From contig NC_089280.1 in NCBI RefSeq assembly GCF_963678975.1, forward strand, positions 772,501-836,500: 64,000 nt of DNA, read 5' to 3'. The notes beneath the pieces were generated by a model. The model did no database searches, had not been told where the DNA came from, and saw only the letters and a program-made list of their open reading frames with translations. Made by a program: the position numbers and the translations under genes. This DNA is from Dysidea avara. Its lineage: Eukaryota; Porifera; Demospongiae; Dictyoceratida; Dysideidae. Every line of letters starts with the position of its first letter. The first letter of the stretch is position 1. Below are positions 44,851 to 54,404 of the stretch, in pieces.

Positions 44851-45125
44851 AACAAGGGGGTGACACACAGGCACTCACTGTAAGTAGATTTGCAACCACA
44901 GTCAAAGTCTAAGTTAAAGGTCAAGGCCACCAAATTTGTGCCAAATTAACGGTCAAGGGTGAAAATTTACAATTGAAAAGTAGTGAAATATCGTCGCTAG
45001 GTCACCAGTCAAAGATTGGAAAAGGCTCTTAGTCACAGGTCAAAGTGAAATTTCGGTGGGTCAAGACTTTGACTGCGGTCGCAGATCTACCTACAGTGAA
45101 TGCCTGTGTATCACCCCCTTGTATA
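44851..45125. mobile_element. foldback MITE with ACAAGGGGGTGA ends
   Basis: The left acaagggggtgacacacagg and right complement acaagggggtgatacacagg continue as about 55-bp inverted repeats (cattcactgtaggtagat...). The inside repeats ggtcaaag. Short flanking ctata is shared. The superfamily is unclear. Confidence 0.75.
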
Positions 45126-45397
45126 GCTATTCTTTGCTGTTGATAATATCACACCGTCCACCATTTACTGCAAGGGGACCCACTGCTGGGCCTAAGGTAA
45201 CCATGGGGAGAACGTGGTCCAAGTTTGGTGTCATTGTATATTGTTCCATGTAGCAGACTCATTTTAACAAAAAAGCAGCGACAATCATGGTGATAACAGT
45301 GCTAATTTCCAGGAAAAATAGAATCTATGTTCCATTCCCCAAGTCATAAACCGTCCAATTCTTCTCCAACCCATCATACACGATAAAATACATCAAC
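45126..45397. other. no gene recognised
   Basis: Host sequence into which the LINE at 45411 inserted. No supported feature. Confidence 0.3.
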
Positions 45398-45410
45398 TCA
45401 GTCACATTAC

Positions 45411-46920
45411 TTTTTTTTTTTCCCGGGGTAACCAGCACCCCTTGCCACCACCCCTAGCACTAGATGTTGAAGTGCTAGACAAAAAATTGGACTGAGATTA
45501 AAGGGAGCAATTAAAATAATTAGGGGGAAGGCACCCGACCCTCTGATAGTACAAGGTCAAGTGCCCTATGGCTGATGGGACAACCACTGTGGGAGCGCGC
45601 CCACCTAAGGCACGCAATCGCTGAGCGGAGCAACGAGAAGCTGATGCGACAACGTAGCCAAGACATCACGCTGCTGTAGGGAACTTCTCTCTTCAGGGAC
45701 AGTAAGTAGGCTAGACGTTTGTAAAAGATGCTGGTACATCCACTGATTCCACCAAACGTTGAAAAGACTAATGGGGTAAATGAACCCATCTCAACCTCCC
45801 TAATCCTCTGCTCATATTTCCTACGTTTCTCCTTTTCAAATCTCCGATACAATGAAGCCACTGGTGTAGCACGGTATGAAGAAGCAGTTGGATTAAACAC
45901 CTTAACATCAAAGAAAGCCCGTTGGTGGTGACCACCCCAGAACCCAACAGCTGAAACATCCAATCGTGCTCCATCCTCACGATTCGCAGTAGCGTATGTG
46001 AGTGTTTCACCAGAGAGAGACTGTAAAGGGGGCTCAACACACACATCAGTACAGACTTCTGACAGGATGGCAGCAGTAAAATCCCTAAGTTCGTTGTGCC
46101 GAAGGGTGGGGTAGCCACCTGTAGGGCAGTTCATGGAGTGGTCCACAGAGAATCCTTGACCACAAACACACTGGGTTGGCAAGCCAGATGGGAGCCACCC
46201 ATAGCGTAAGCAGAGAGCATCACGGAAGGCACCCTTATGCAGAGCAAAACCATGCTCCTCTACAGGCAAAAAGGAAAGCCAAGAGGAGGCCCCTTTCTCG
46301 CTACACAGTGCCACAATCCTCTGCAGACCAACTGGTAATGATTGACACAAAGTGGCAGCGACCTCATCATGCGCTCGATGCTTCATTCGCACAACTTCAC
46401 ACTTAGCCGAGCGTTGGGCCTCCAAGGTGTCAATGCTAAATGTTAGCTCCTGCTGAACAATCAAAGCAACAAGCGTAGAGGTAATCTTCACAGAAGAATC
46501 AAACTCAGCATCAGAATGAGATTTGGGATCACAAATACCAAGACCACCCAGTCTAACAGGTAAGGAAAAAAGAGCCCTCTCCACATCACTAATAGATCTC
46601 CCAGTCAGTGCGGGCAAAAGTTGAAGAGAGATGATGTCTTCCAGTGGTTCGAGAAGGGAGGAGATTGCTGGGATGGTACGCACAAAATAGGTCTACTTGC
46701 TACACAAGCCATGCGTAAATGCAACATACGCAGCATGAGGGTGAGTTTTTGCAATATTAACCAGCCGGCGAACACAACGGGACCATGACCCGACTTTCTC
46801 AGTAATGTATGCCTCAGTAAAGGCGCGGGAACCAAGAGCAGCTCCAAGATGACGTTTGCCCTCTACAGTGATGCTCACTCCTGTGCCAGCAAACTGTTGT
46901 TTGGCTTCATCTAAACGTTC
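45411..46920 (-). mobile_element. 5'-truncated LINE with poly-A and target duplication
   Basis: On the minus strand the element ends in a poly-A (T run 45411-45421). It is flanked by the exact 13-bp duplication TCAGTCACATTAC (45398-45410 and 46921-46933). The 5' end is cut inside the coding region, as expected of target-primed reverse transcription. Confidence 0.92.
45520..46920 (-). pseudogene. non-LTR retrotransposon polyprotein, C-terminal part
   Basis: A single minus-strand frame is open from 46920 to the stop at 45520, except for TAG at 46695-46693 where the family usually has Trp (GLCSK-stop-TYFVRT). It encodes the region after the reverse transcriptase palm: GKRHLGAALGSRAF, LPVRLGGLGICDPKSH, EKGASSWLSFLPVEEHGF, FRDALCLRYGW, and a C-x-C...H-x5-C motif (CVCGQGFSVDHSMNC). 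RHNELRDF, then DVKVFNPTA, resemble a restriction-like endonuclease-type end found in several invertebrate LINEs. The catalytic palm is absent because of 5' truncation. One stop and no frameshift suggest a fairly recent insertion. Confidence 0.85.
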
Positions 46921-46933
46921 TCAGTCACATTAC

Positions 46934-47049
46934 AGAAGTGTGTAGACACAATCAATTTACCTCAAAACAATCCATTCAGTCCCCAGATTTTCCTGGCCTC
47001 GTGCATTCCCTGTCCTTCTATTTATAAAACCGTCCTATTTCTAAAGGAT
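46934..47049. other. host sequence between the two LINEs
   Basis: Nothing recognised; it may be a diverged upstream part of the plus-strand LINE tail. Confidence 0.3.
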
Positions 47050-47412
47050 TTGAGACTAAATTACTTAAAAGGTTCTGTCGCACTAGAACTACCCTATGAG
47101 ATATCTCTCATCGACACTGTTACTAGAGGGCACAATAGAAGATATCAAACACCTTTTTCAAGAATTGATATACACAAATTCAGTTTCTTCCCAGCTACTG
47201 TCAGATTGTGGAATAGTTCACCTGACTCAGTTGTTAATTTGGATTCCTTTGAAGCATTCCGTAGATCTGCTACTGATTTCTTAAACAAATTATAATTTAT
47301 AATTCTTTTTATACTTAATTAACTACTTAACTTAACTACATACTATATTGCACGTAGCTATACTCTTTCAGAGTCCTGCAATTACTATAATAATAAAAAA
47401 AAACAAAAAAAA
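47050..47412 (+). mobile_element. LINE 3' end with RT C-terminus, plus strand
   Basis: The open frame 47050-47295 encodes RGHNRRYQTPFSRIDIHKFS and then FFPATVRLWNSSPDSVVNL, a motif at the end of many CR1/jockey-type reverse transcriptases (RGHxxR...FFPxTxxxWNxLP). After the stop come an AT-rich 3' segment and an A-rich run (47393-47414). It is 5' truncated. Confidence 0.75.
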
Positions 47413-47656
47413 ACATGTTAACAGTAACTCAGGTATATAGAATCTGGTGACTACGGTTAACAACTACCAGGTAAGTACCCGGATAACAACGCGAGAACTG
47501 AACCGGGTGATCAAACAGGCATGGCGCTTATCGATTGGACACTATAAGCGCTTAGTCAGAATTTCAGCGTAAGCGCTTATAATGTCTAATTGATAAGACG
47601 GAGGTCTAGCCAAACTAAACTTTCTTTTTGGAAGATGATGATTACCCTTTCCCGCT

Positions 47657-47840
47657 ATGTCTAATTCTGAGCACGGGAGCTCGCACAGGAGTGGCAGTGA
47701 TCATGTGAGTGAGGCACCACCTCGCAAGAAGAGAAAGAGATCAAGTGATGACCTCACAACAGGACCTCACCTCCAGGAACCAGACCCCTACGAGCATCTT
47801 CATCGGTCCATGAGAAAGTTTAGTGAGTCACATGACTACT
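47657..47840 (+). CDS. basic N-terminal exon interrupted by a MITE
   Basis: The ATG at 47657 opens MSNSEHGSSHRSGSDHVSEA, then PPRKKRKRSSDDL, with a likely nuclear localisation signal PRKKRKR. Then YEHLHRSMRKFSESHD. The frame runs on into the MITE that starts at about 47840 and stops at TAA 47873-47875 within it. The end of the real exon is therefore unknown. No family recognised. It could be the first exon of a gene broken by the insertion. Confidence 0.4.
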
Positions 47841-48076
47841 TAGTCTGGCGCCGCCCGCCTTTTCGCAAAAAGTAAGGGTCTGGTGAAATACAAATATGAA
47901 ATCTTTCTACCGCCCAGATTCCAATTAATGCGTGCCATTGAATCTCCTTGGCAACGCAATGCTTTTGTTCGGAATCATCTGGCAATACATATGTTGTTTA
48001 ATTGAATTCCATTTGGTATTTGTATTTCACCAGACCCTTACTTTTTACGAAGGGGTGGGCGGTGCCAGACTATGAC
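47841..48076. mobile_element. MITE with TAGTCTGGCGCCGCCCGCC ends
   Basis: The left tagtctggcgccgcccgcc through aagtaagggtctggtgaaat is mirrored at 48017-48076 (atttcaccagacccttactt ... ggtgggcggtgccagacta). Inverted repeats are about 55 bp with a few mismatches. No clear duplication. Confidence 0.8.
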
Positions 48077-48157
48077 AATAATTTATATGGTCTGGTCATA
48101 AACTGTGATGACAAGAGTTCATGTTGTGTACCAAAAATAGTAATTGTGGTTTTAACA

Positions 48158-48287
48158 GTGAAACAAGAGATGATGGTAGCTATGACGGGAAATCCTACTT
48201 GGCATTGTAGCAATGTGGGAAAATCCCTACTTTGGCATTGTACAAAGTAGAGGTTTTCCCTTATAGCTACCATCATCTCTTGTTTTA
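48158..48287. mobile_element. foldback MITE, family M1, degenerate
   Basis: The arms aaacaagagatgatggtagc and gctaccatcatctcttgttt pair. The inside repeats ggcattgta and ccctactttggcat as in the element at 448-711. It lies immediately right of another MITE. Confidence 0.7.
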
Positions 48288-49020
48288 CTTCTTTTTATTA
48301 CTAGAATCCTTTAAATTAGTAACACTGGTTTATGAAGCTAGTACATGTGTGGGTGTGACTGCTGTATTAGAGTATTTTGATCTTGCTACAATACTACACA
48401 GTAGATTGGAGGCGTGGTACAATACCTTGTTTTCTACAGAATATGATCGTTGAGGGGTGTGGCCTCAGCACTGATCATTAGAGGTGTGGTAGTCTGTTCT
48501 GATCGTTTGAGGGGATGTGGCCCATTGTATGTGCACTTGTTTTATAAACCCAGCTTAGCTGCTACACATTACTACCAGGGATGATACTACAGTCTTTGCA
48601 TGATGACTAGAGTTGCTGTTTCATTAATAAACTCTGTTGTGCTAAGGTTCAGAGATAATAATCATTGCTTGTATGGTTTATCATCAAGATTGGGCCATGC
48701 AAAGTTAATTGTATGTTTCTGGTCCTACCAATTCCCCAGGTGACTGGGCTTGTTTTTTTTTGTTTTTTTTTCATGCAAATTTTTGATGTGGTACACTACA
48801 TTCAACATAGCAGTATATGGAATTATAAGGGAAAAGGTTGATGTTGTGCTACTTCTAAAAACCAGGCGCTAGCTATATAGCTGCTTCTGTTTTGTAATCA
48901 CAGGGGAGTAGGAAGCAATCTTGGATTGATCAGGCAATTAAACTTTCACACAGATTGTAGTGGTGTACTACATCCTTAGATTGCCTGTTATATGGTTTTT
49001 GTATAGTGTAGTTCAGCAAC
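48288..49020. other. no gene; end of a split repeat at 48838
   Basis: 48838-48866 completes the repeat begun at 47413-47492 (see 32567). One dispersed motif copy at 48357-48389. Nothing else. Confidence 0.35.
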
Positions 49021-49092
49021 TGATTGTTCTATTAGAGTACATGACTGCTCTATTAGAGTGTCTGACTGCTCTATTAGAGTATATCGATCTTA
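49021..49092 (+). repeat. three tandem copies of the TCTATTAGAGT motif
   Basis: ttgttctattagagtacatg, actgctctattagagtgtct and actgctctattagagtatat follow each other. The same motif occurs singly at seven or more other sites in the window. Confidence 0.8.
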
Positions 49093-49659
49093 CTATGGCA
49101 AGTATTGGTCCGGCAATTGCCAGGTCTGCCGGACCTACTCTGACGCCCCTGAATAATGCAATTATGCATAGTTATTGTAACTTTGGATTTCGTCATTGGT
49201 GAATTATTTCGTAATTCTCTAATTACATTACTATGCACTGCTCTTAACTTTGAATTGAAAACTCTTAAACTTCATTACTCTAGTCGAACAGACAGGCACA
49301 GTGGAGTTAGACTGCATGTATTGTAAGACCATTAGTTAGTAGCAATATGGTATATACAATGGGTATAGAATTAGAAGTACGCTGGTAGAGTGGTACATTA
49401 TGTGTATAGAGAGAGCATTTGTTTGAATATTGAATCTAGCACCTCAGCAATGACTTCTGAAGTGCAGCACATTTTTGTTTCCATAATTAAAAATGACCAA
49501 TAGTTCTTATGTGTAGAACCTTTGACAATAAACTGAATCAATGTTGCCTAGTGTTAACCACACATTTTAGAGTTGTGTATTGATAAGCTAGCATTTGGAG
49601 TTATGAGGATTTGTAAGCTGAAAACTTTTGCTAACTGTCCTCCAGCAGCACAGCTGCAC
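49093..49659. other. no gene recognised
   Basis: No supported feature. Confidence 0.3.
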
Positions 49660-49790
49660 TACTTTAGCAACACACTACTTAACTATCCGTTAGATATTAC
49701 TATCCTGAGAAATGTAGTGTGTTATATTATTTTGTTACTGCATTAAGTAATAATTATTATTATGTAATGTGTTACGCCCAACACTGGAGG
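49660..49790. mobile_element. degenerate copy of the CAGTGTTGGG MITE
   Basis: ttattttgttactgcattaa and gttacgcccaacactg match the right end of the element at 40927-41449. The left end is not clear. Confidence 0.5.
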
Positions 49791-50089
49791 AGCTCATGCC
49801 TGCCATACTGAAGGTAAGGGGTTAGGCCCAACACTGGCTCCTCTTACTGTATCTGTGCTGCCTGGCCAGGTAATGGCGAGTGAGACACTGAAACCAACAT
49901 TTCCAGCAAGCAAAAGACCAATAAAAACTACTACTAGGGAAGATCATGTGACAACAACTCCAACTCCAGAATACAATGTGATGAAGTCAGTATAGAGGAC
50001 ACCAATGCAAACTATTCAAGCTCTTTCAATGTTGGATATGAAGTCTGCCTTAGGAGTTTCTGCAAGTACAGAACAATGAAAAGATAATT
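49791..50089. other. no gene recognised
   Basis: No supported feature. Confidence 0.25.
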
Positions 50090-50230
50090 TAATATTTTGA
50101 GGCACTTTTGGGGCTTGGTTATGTGTAACAATTACTGCCAAGGCACCATGAAGGTGTTGTGAGGTTCTGGTCTATATTTTTGTGAGAAAGTACAAACCTT
50201 CATGATCCCTAGTATGCTGTACTATTATGT
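50090..50230 (+). repeat. family S tail, solo copy
   Basis: gcttggttatgtgtaacaat, tactgccaaggcaccatgaa and catgatccctagtatgct match the tail at 10900-11110. Confidence 0.6.
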
Positions 50231-51264
50231 GATCAACCCTCAAAATGTTTATTACTGGATGACGTGTCATGTGACCTGTACTACTGTGCATTTAGAAAGT
50301 TGCTATGGTAACCATATTTAATGAATAAGCTTTCCATGGTAACATCACAGGTGGTAAATGAATCAAAGGTCGTTGGAGAAAAGCAGAGATGGAGTTGTTG
50401 CTAAGTAACGTCAGTTGCTATTGTCAAGTGAGTTGTAAGACAAGTTGCCATGGAAACTGATAACAGTAACTGCCACAGAAACATGACATATCCAATGTGT
50501 CAGAATTTCTACAAACAGAACGGACTAAGATGAAATCTGAGTTTTATGCTGAAGTAGGTAAGCCACAGTATAGAATCTGTAATAGTGTGTTAGGCCACTA
50601 CTGCCTCTAGTGTATTTGAATTGTGTTAAGATGTAACTAACATTTTACTTTCCCCTCTGTTACTGCTGACAGTAGGGACAAAACTTGTACAGACTTTAGA
50701 TTGCAATTAGGCATGTGGCTATTATGCCGGAATATTTTTGGGAATATTAGGTTGTGCAAGTACACAATGTAATGCAAAAAATCTCTTGGATACACCACTA
50801 AAATAGTGCATACATAAAAAGATCGAACTAATATATGAAGGGGTCAGCAGCAAAAGGGGAAAAGTGCCATTTGAAAAATAAGGTGACCATGTGGTGGGCA
50901 TTAAATAGCATTTTGGGTCATAATTGAATTGTTGTAATTTTTCAAAGAAATAAATGTTGAGACTGCCTTGAACTTTTAAATTCTGTTGTTTAGTTAGTAA
51001 CAACATTATTCACATGCCTTAAATGATCCATTTCATTTTTAAGAGATGAAAAAATCTAAAATGGCACAATTCTCCTTTTTCTGCTGACTCCTTCATATAG
51101 ACTAGCCACTTACTCTAATAGAGCAGTCAACTTTTGAGTCCATCATTCCAATAATAACCTAACTATGATTTGCTAATTTTGTGTGTAAACTTCAGAAACT
51201 ATATGTTGAGAACTAAAACAAGAATTTCCAGAAACAATAATTGGAGAATAATACATTTAAGCAA
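50231..51264. other. no gene recognised
   Basis: One dispersed motif copy at 51110-51135. No other supported feature. Confidence 0.3.
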
Positions 51265-52341
51265 CAGTTAATAATGTGGAGAGGAGAGTGTCTAATGCTG
51301 TTTAGACTATGGTATGGCTCATTTACAGGTTTACTAAATCACTTAGTCACCTGACATGCTCACTTAGTCACCTACACATGTTCACTTAGTAACCCGCCCT
51401 CAAGCAATTTTGTACATGATAAATAATTATAACATGAAAGGAACACTGTGATACTTGATAATACTGTAATACTCTGCTTCTCCGTGTTCTGCAAATAATT
51501 CTGAACAAATAGTAGATTAAGTGGCATATCTGTAGCTCTAGCCATTACTCTGGTTACTGGTCGAATAATTATTTTTGTGGGCGCTGTAAGAATTTCAGGA
51601 AGAAACCGTTCCGTTGTTCTACATTGCTCTTTCACCCCACACTCATGCTCTGGCTATAAAGGTACATACTTTAAACCACAGTCTAAATAAGTTAGACACC
51701 ACGACCAATGGGAACTAAGCAATTTAGTAACCCCTCAGGTCCTTAGTAACGTCCTCGCTGCACTCAGGATGCTACAGCCTCAAGCCACTGGGGTTACTAA
51801 ATCACTTAGTTCCTTGGTATTGGTGTCTAACTATTATATAGTCCTGTAACAGATGAATGCACAGAAGCTAATTGGCTTCTTTTCCGTGTAATGTATATAT
51901 TTCTAGTATTTGTTCGTTTCCTTATCGCAATTAGTTTAGCCACACGGTGAAGAATGTTTGAGAATATTTTCCTACTGAACCAGTAAATTACTGAAGACCG
52001 AGTAAGGAAATTAATAGGTGTTCCTTCAATTACAAAATGCTTGAAGGTTGGTTTCGCTTGTTAACATGGTGACGCATAGCCGAATGCAGTTGAAAATTCT
52101 GGGTGGTACTTCATCATCTGTTTTTCAGACGTGCTCACAGAGTTATCGTTGAGGTTATCAGTCATGCTCTTACAATGGCACTGCTTTTACTGGCCAAATT
52201 GAATGCATGCTGTCATGTCTTTATGGTTAAATATGAAAATATACTAGCCAGTTTTTACTACACAGAAAAGAAGCGATTTAACTTCTGTACAATCATCTCT
52301 ATACGGCGATGGATACTCTCCTCTCCATATTATTAATTCTG
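51265..52341. mobile_element. second copy of the 27533 foldback MITE, interrupted
   Basis: The left end (agttaataatgtggagagga) and right end (tctccatattattaattct) match the copy at 27533-28099, and internal blocks (tttagccacacggtgaagaa, aaatatgaaaatatactagc) are shared. About 530 bp of unrelated sequence (51303-51840, with repeated ttactaaatcacttagt) is inserted near the left end. Confidence 0.7.
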
Positions 52342-52429
52342 GATTTAAGCCCAACTGTAATTTTGTACAGTACTCAAAGACATACTGTTTTAGAGGATTA
52401 AATGTTTTATCATACAGTACGATAGTACT

Positions 52430-52605
52430 GTATATAGGGACCACAAAGGAGTAGGCGTAGCCCATGAAAAAACATCACCCAAAAACCAGCCTCATTTTCC
52501 CTAATGACGATGAGGCAGTATTGGTTAGGTAAAACTGTGCCCAAACAAGCCTTCAGATTGACCTGAAATGCTTTCAACAAGTTGCTACGATTTAAAAAAA
52601 AATCT
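52430..52605 (-). repeat. family S tail, solo copy, minus strand
   Basis: The reverse complement of 2560-2690 is recognisable from gggaccacaaaggagtaggc to caacaagttgctac. The flanking cagtacgatagtactg is a short palindrome. Confidence 0.75.
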
Positions 52606-52839
52606 ATATAAAGCTGAAAAGCTGTCTGACCGTCTGTCCGTCTGACCATCACGCCGCTTACTCACTAGACTTGGCATGAATCGACACAATCTGTGCTGAT
52701 AATGAAGCACTCATTATCCGCCTACTCTTAGATTGTTATCGCGAGTTTGCACGTGCTTCCATTTGTTCTCTACAGCGTGTAGAAGGCCAAGGTGCAGAGA
52801 AAACTTGAGCAACATTCCTTTGAAAACCACAGCACATAC

Positions 52840-52913
52840 TGTTCAAGTGGTAGAACGCCTGACCAGCGTGTAAGAGGTCGTGGGTTCGAATCCACGTGTT
52901 GACACATTTTTTT
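52840..52913 (+). ncRNA. tRNA-like Pol III unit, probably a SINE head
   Basis: A box tgttcaagtgg (52840-52850), B box gggttcgaatcc (52882-52893) and a T run terminator (52907-52913). A D-arm GTTC/GAAC and an anticodon arm ACGC/GCGT with a 7-nt loop (CTGACCA) can be drawn. The T-arm pairs only if the loop has 8 nt, and no acceptor stem forms, so a functional tRNA is unlikely. Confidence 0.5.
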
Positions 52914-53026
52914 CCTTTCTACTCAGTACCTTTTTGTGAACACCTTTTTAAACACAACTTTTAGCTCATCATGTCTTGGCATGCAAAGCACGTATCAACG
53001 CGGGACTTTAGTGAAATTTTTAGACG

Positions 53027-53300
53027 ACTACTTGCTACAATGAGACACACTTTAATGCCTACTTTTGGCTAGCATTTTGAAATGAGACCATCAAATTAGC
53101 CAAAAGTAGGTATTAAAGTGTGTCTCATTTTAGCAAGTAGTCGTCTAATCTTGTTTTCTTACTTTTTACTGCTGGATCATTTCTCATTTCAACTGTAACA
53201 TTTTGAGCTTGTTTCCTTACTTTTTGTAGCATGTACATCAACCCCTACTCCCTTTTGAAATTTAGAATTTTTTAAATAGCTAGTTTGTTTACTTTTTTTG
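53027..53300. mobile_element. hairpin MITE and M2-like right end
   Basis: 53027-53156 is a hairpin (agacgactacttgctacaat ... agcaagtagtcgtct). The following 53160-53300 (cttgtttccttactttttgt, cccctactcccttttgaaat, ttgtttactttttttgtc) resembles the right end of M2 at 1815-1895. Confidence 0.6.
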
Positions 53301-54159
53301 TCTAGCTAGCTAGCTAGCTGTATTATACTCTTTTTGTTTTCCATACAGTATAAATATCACTTGATTTTACCTTAGTACACAATAAGCGCCTCTAAAATAA
53401 TTATCATCTTGTCTTTTAAAGCTATTACAGCGACTGTTTAAGGCTTCAGTTGCAATCCTAATGGCCTAAATGTTGATGATTTTACAGTAAAACATTGTCG
53501 GAGAGTCCACCATTATAAGAGTGGAACCCTCGCTTTTAGAAGTCTCGATCCCGAAGTAGATCCGCCCCTTAAAGACACAAAAAAGCGACTAGCCAGCGTT
53601 AACAAATGCTAGAGACAACTCCTTGGGTACTACACCCATTCACCCTCATCTTAAGCACACACATTTACTCCTTCGTTAAAATCACGTGTTTGGGTTGTGG
53701 CACGTGCCGCAACTATTAAGCGCCTCAATTAATAAGAAGAACAAAGAGGCGGATGAATGATGAACGCAAACAGCATGGTGCAGTGGACAGAACGTAACCG
53801 GAACAACAGATTCATGAATTCGACGTCATTACCTTGACTGTCTGAAATTTCTGGAGCCGTACACCTAGCGCAACCGGGTCTTACAGCAGGCAGGCTGGTA
53901 GACAAAATTTAGGCGAATTTTGAAAATTTTAAAACTCACTGTACATCGAAACATTCGACTTTTAGCTTCGTTTATCCAAGGTACAGCAGCATTATAACAG
54001 TACTAATGCATTCCAGGTGGTTTTTTCGGGTAAAACTTATTGCAAGGCCATTTTTTGAGGTGCGAAAATCCACGAAACCATATGATTTCATACCAACCCC
54101 TACTATACAGTACTATCGTACTGTATGATATATATATATAATACATAATTATATTTATT
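53301..54159. other. no gene recognised
   Basis: 54105-54130 holds cagtactatcgtactg, the same short palindrome as at 52425. Otherwise nothing is supported. Confidence 0.3.
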
Positions 54160-54404
54160 ACAGAATTCTCTACATGGTGGTTTCTTTGTAACTGAACTCT
54201 CTTCAAGGTAACTTCTTCTAGCTGATCTCTCTACAGGGTGATTTGTTTGCAGCTGAACTCTCTACATGGTGGTTTCCTACAGGGTCACTAGTTTGTAACT
54301 GAACTCTCTACATGGTGGTTTCTTTGTAACCGAACTCTCTACAAGGTAACTTCCTTCTAGCTGATCTCTGTACAGGGTGAACTGTTTGCAGCTGAACTCT
54401 CTAC
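54160..54404 (-). repeat. 31-32 bp satellite array, left part
   Basis: The units share GCTGAACTCTCTACAGGGTG, the reverse complement of the array core at 3186-4090. Three unit types alternate (caaggtaacttcttctag, cagggtgatttgtttgcag, catggtggtttctttgtaa), a higher-order repeat of about 95 bp. The array is cut at 54404 by hAT-B and resumes at 56776. Confidence 0.9.
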
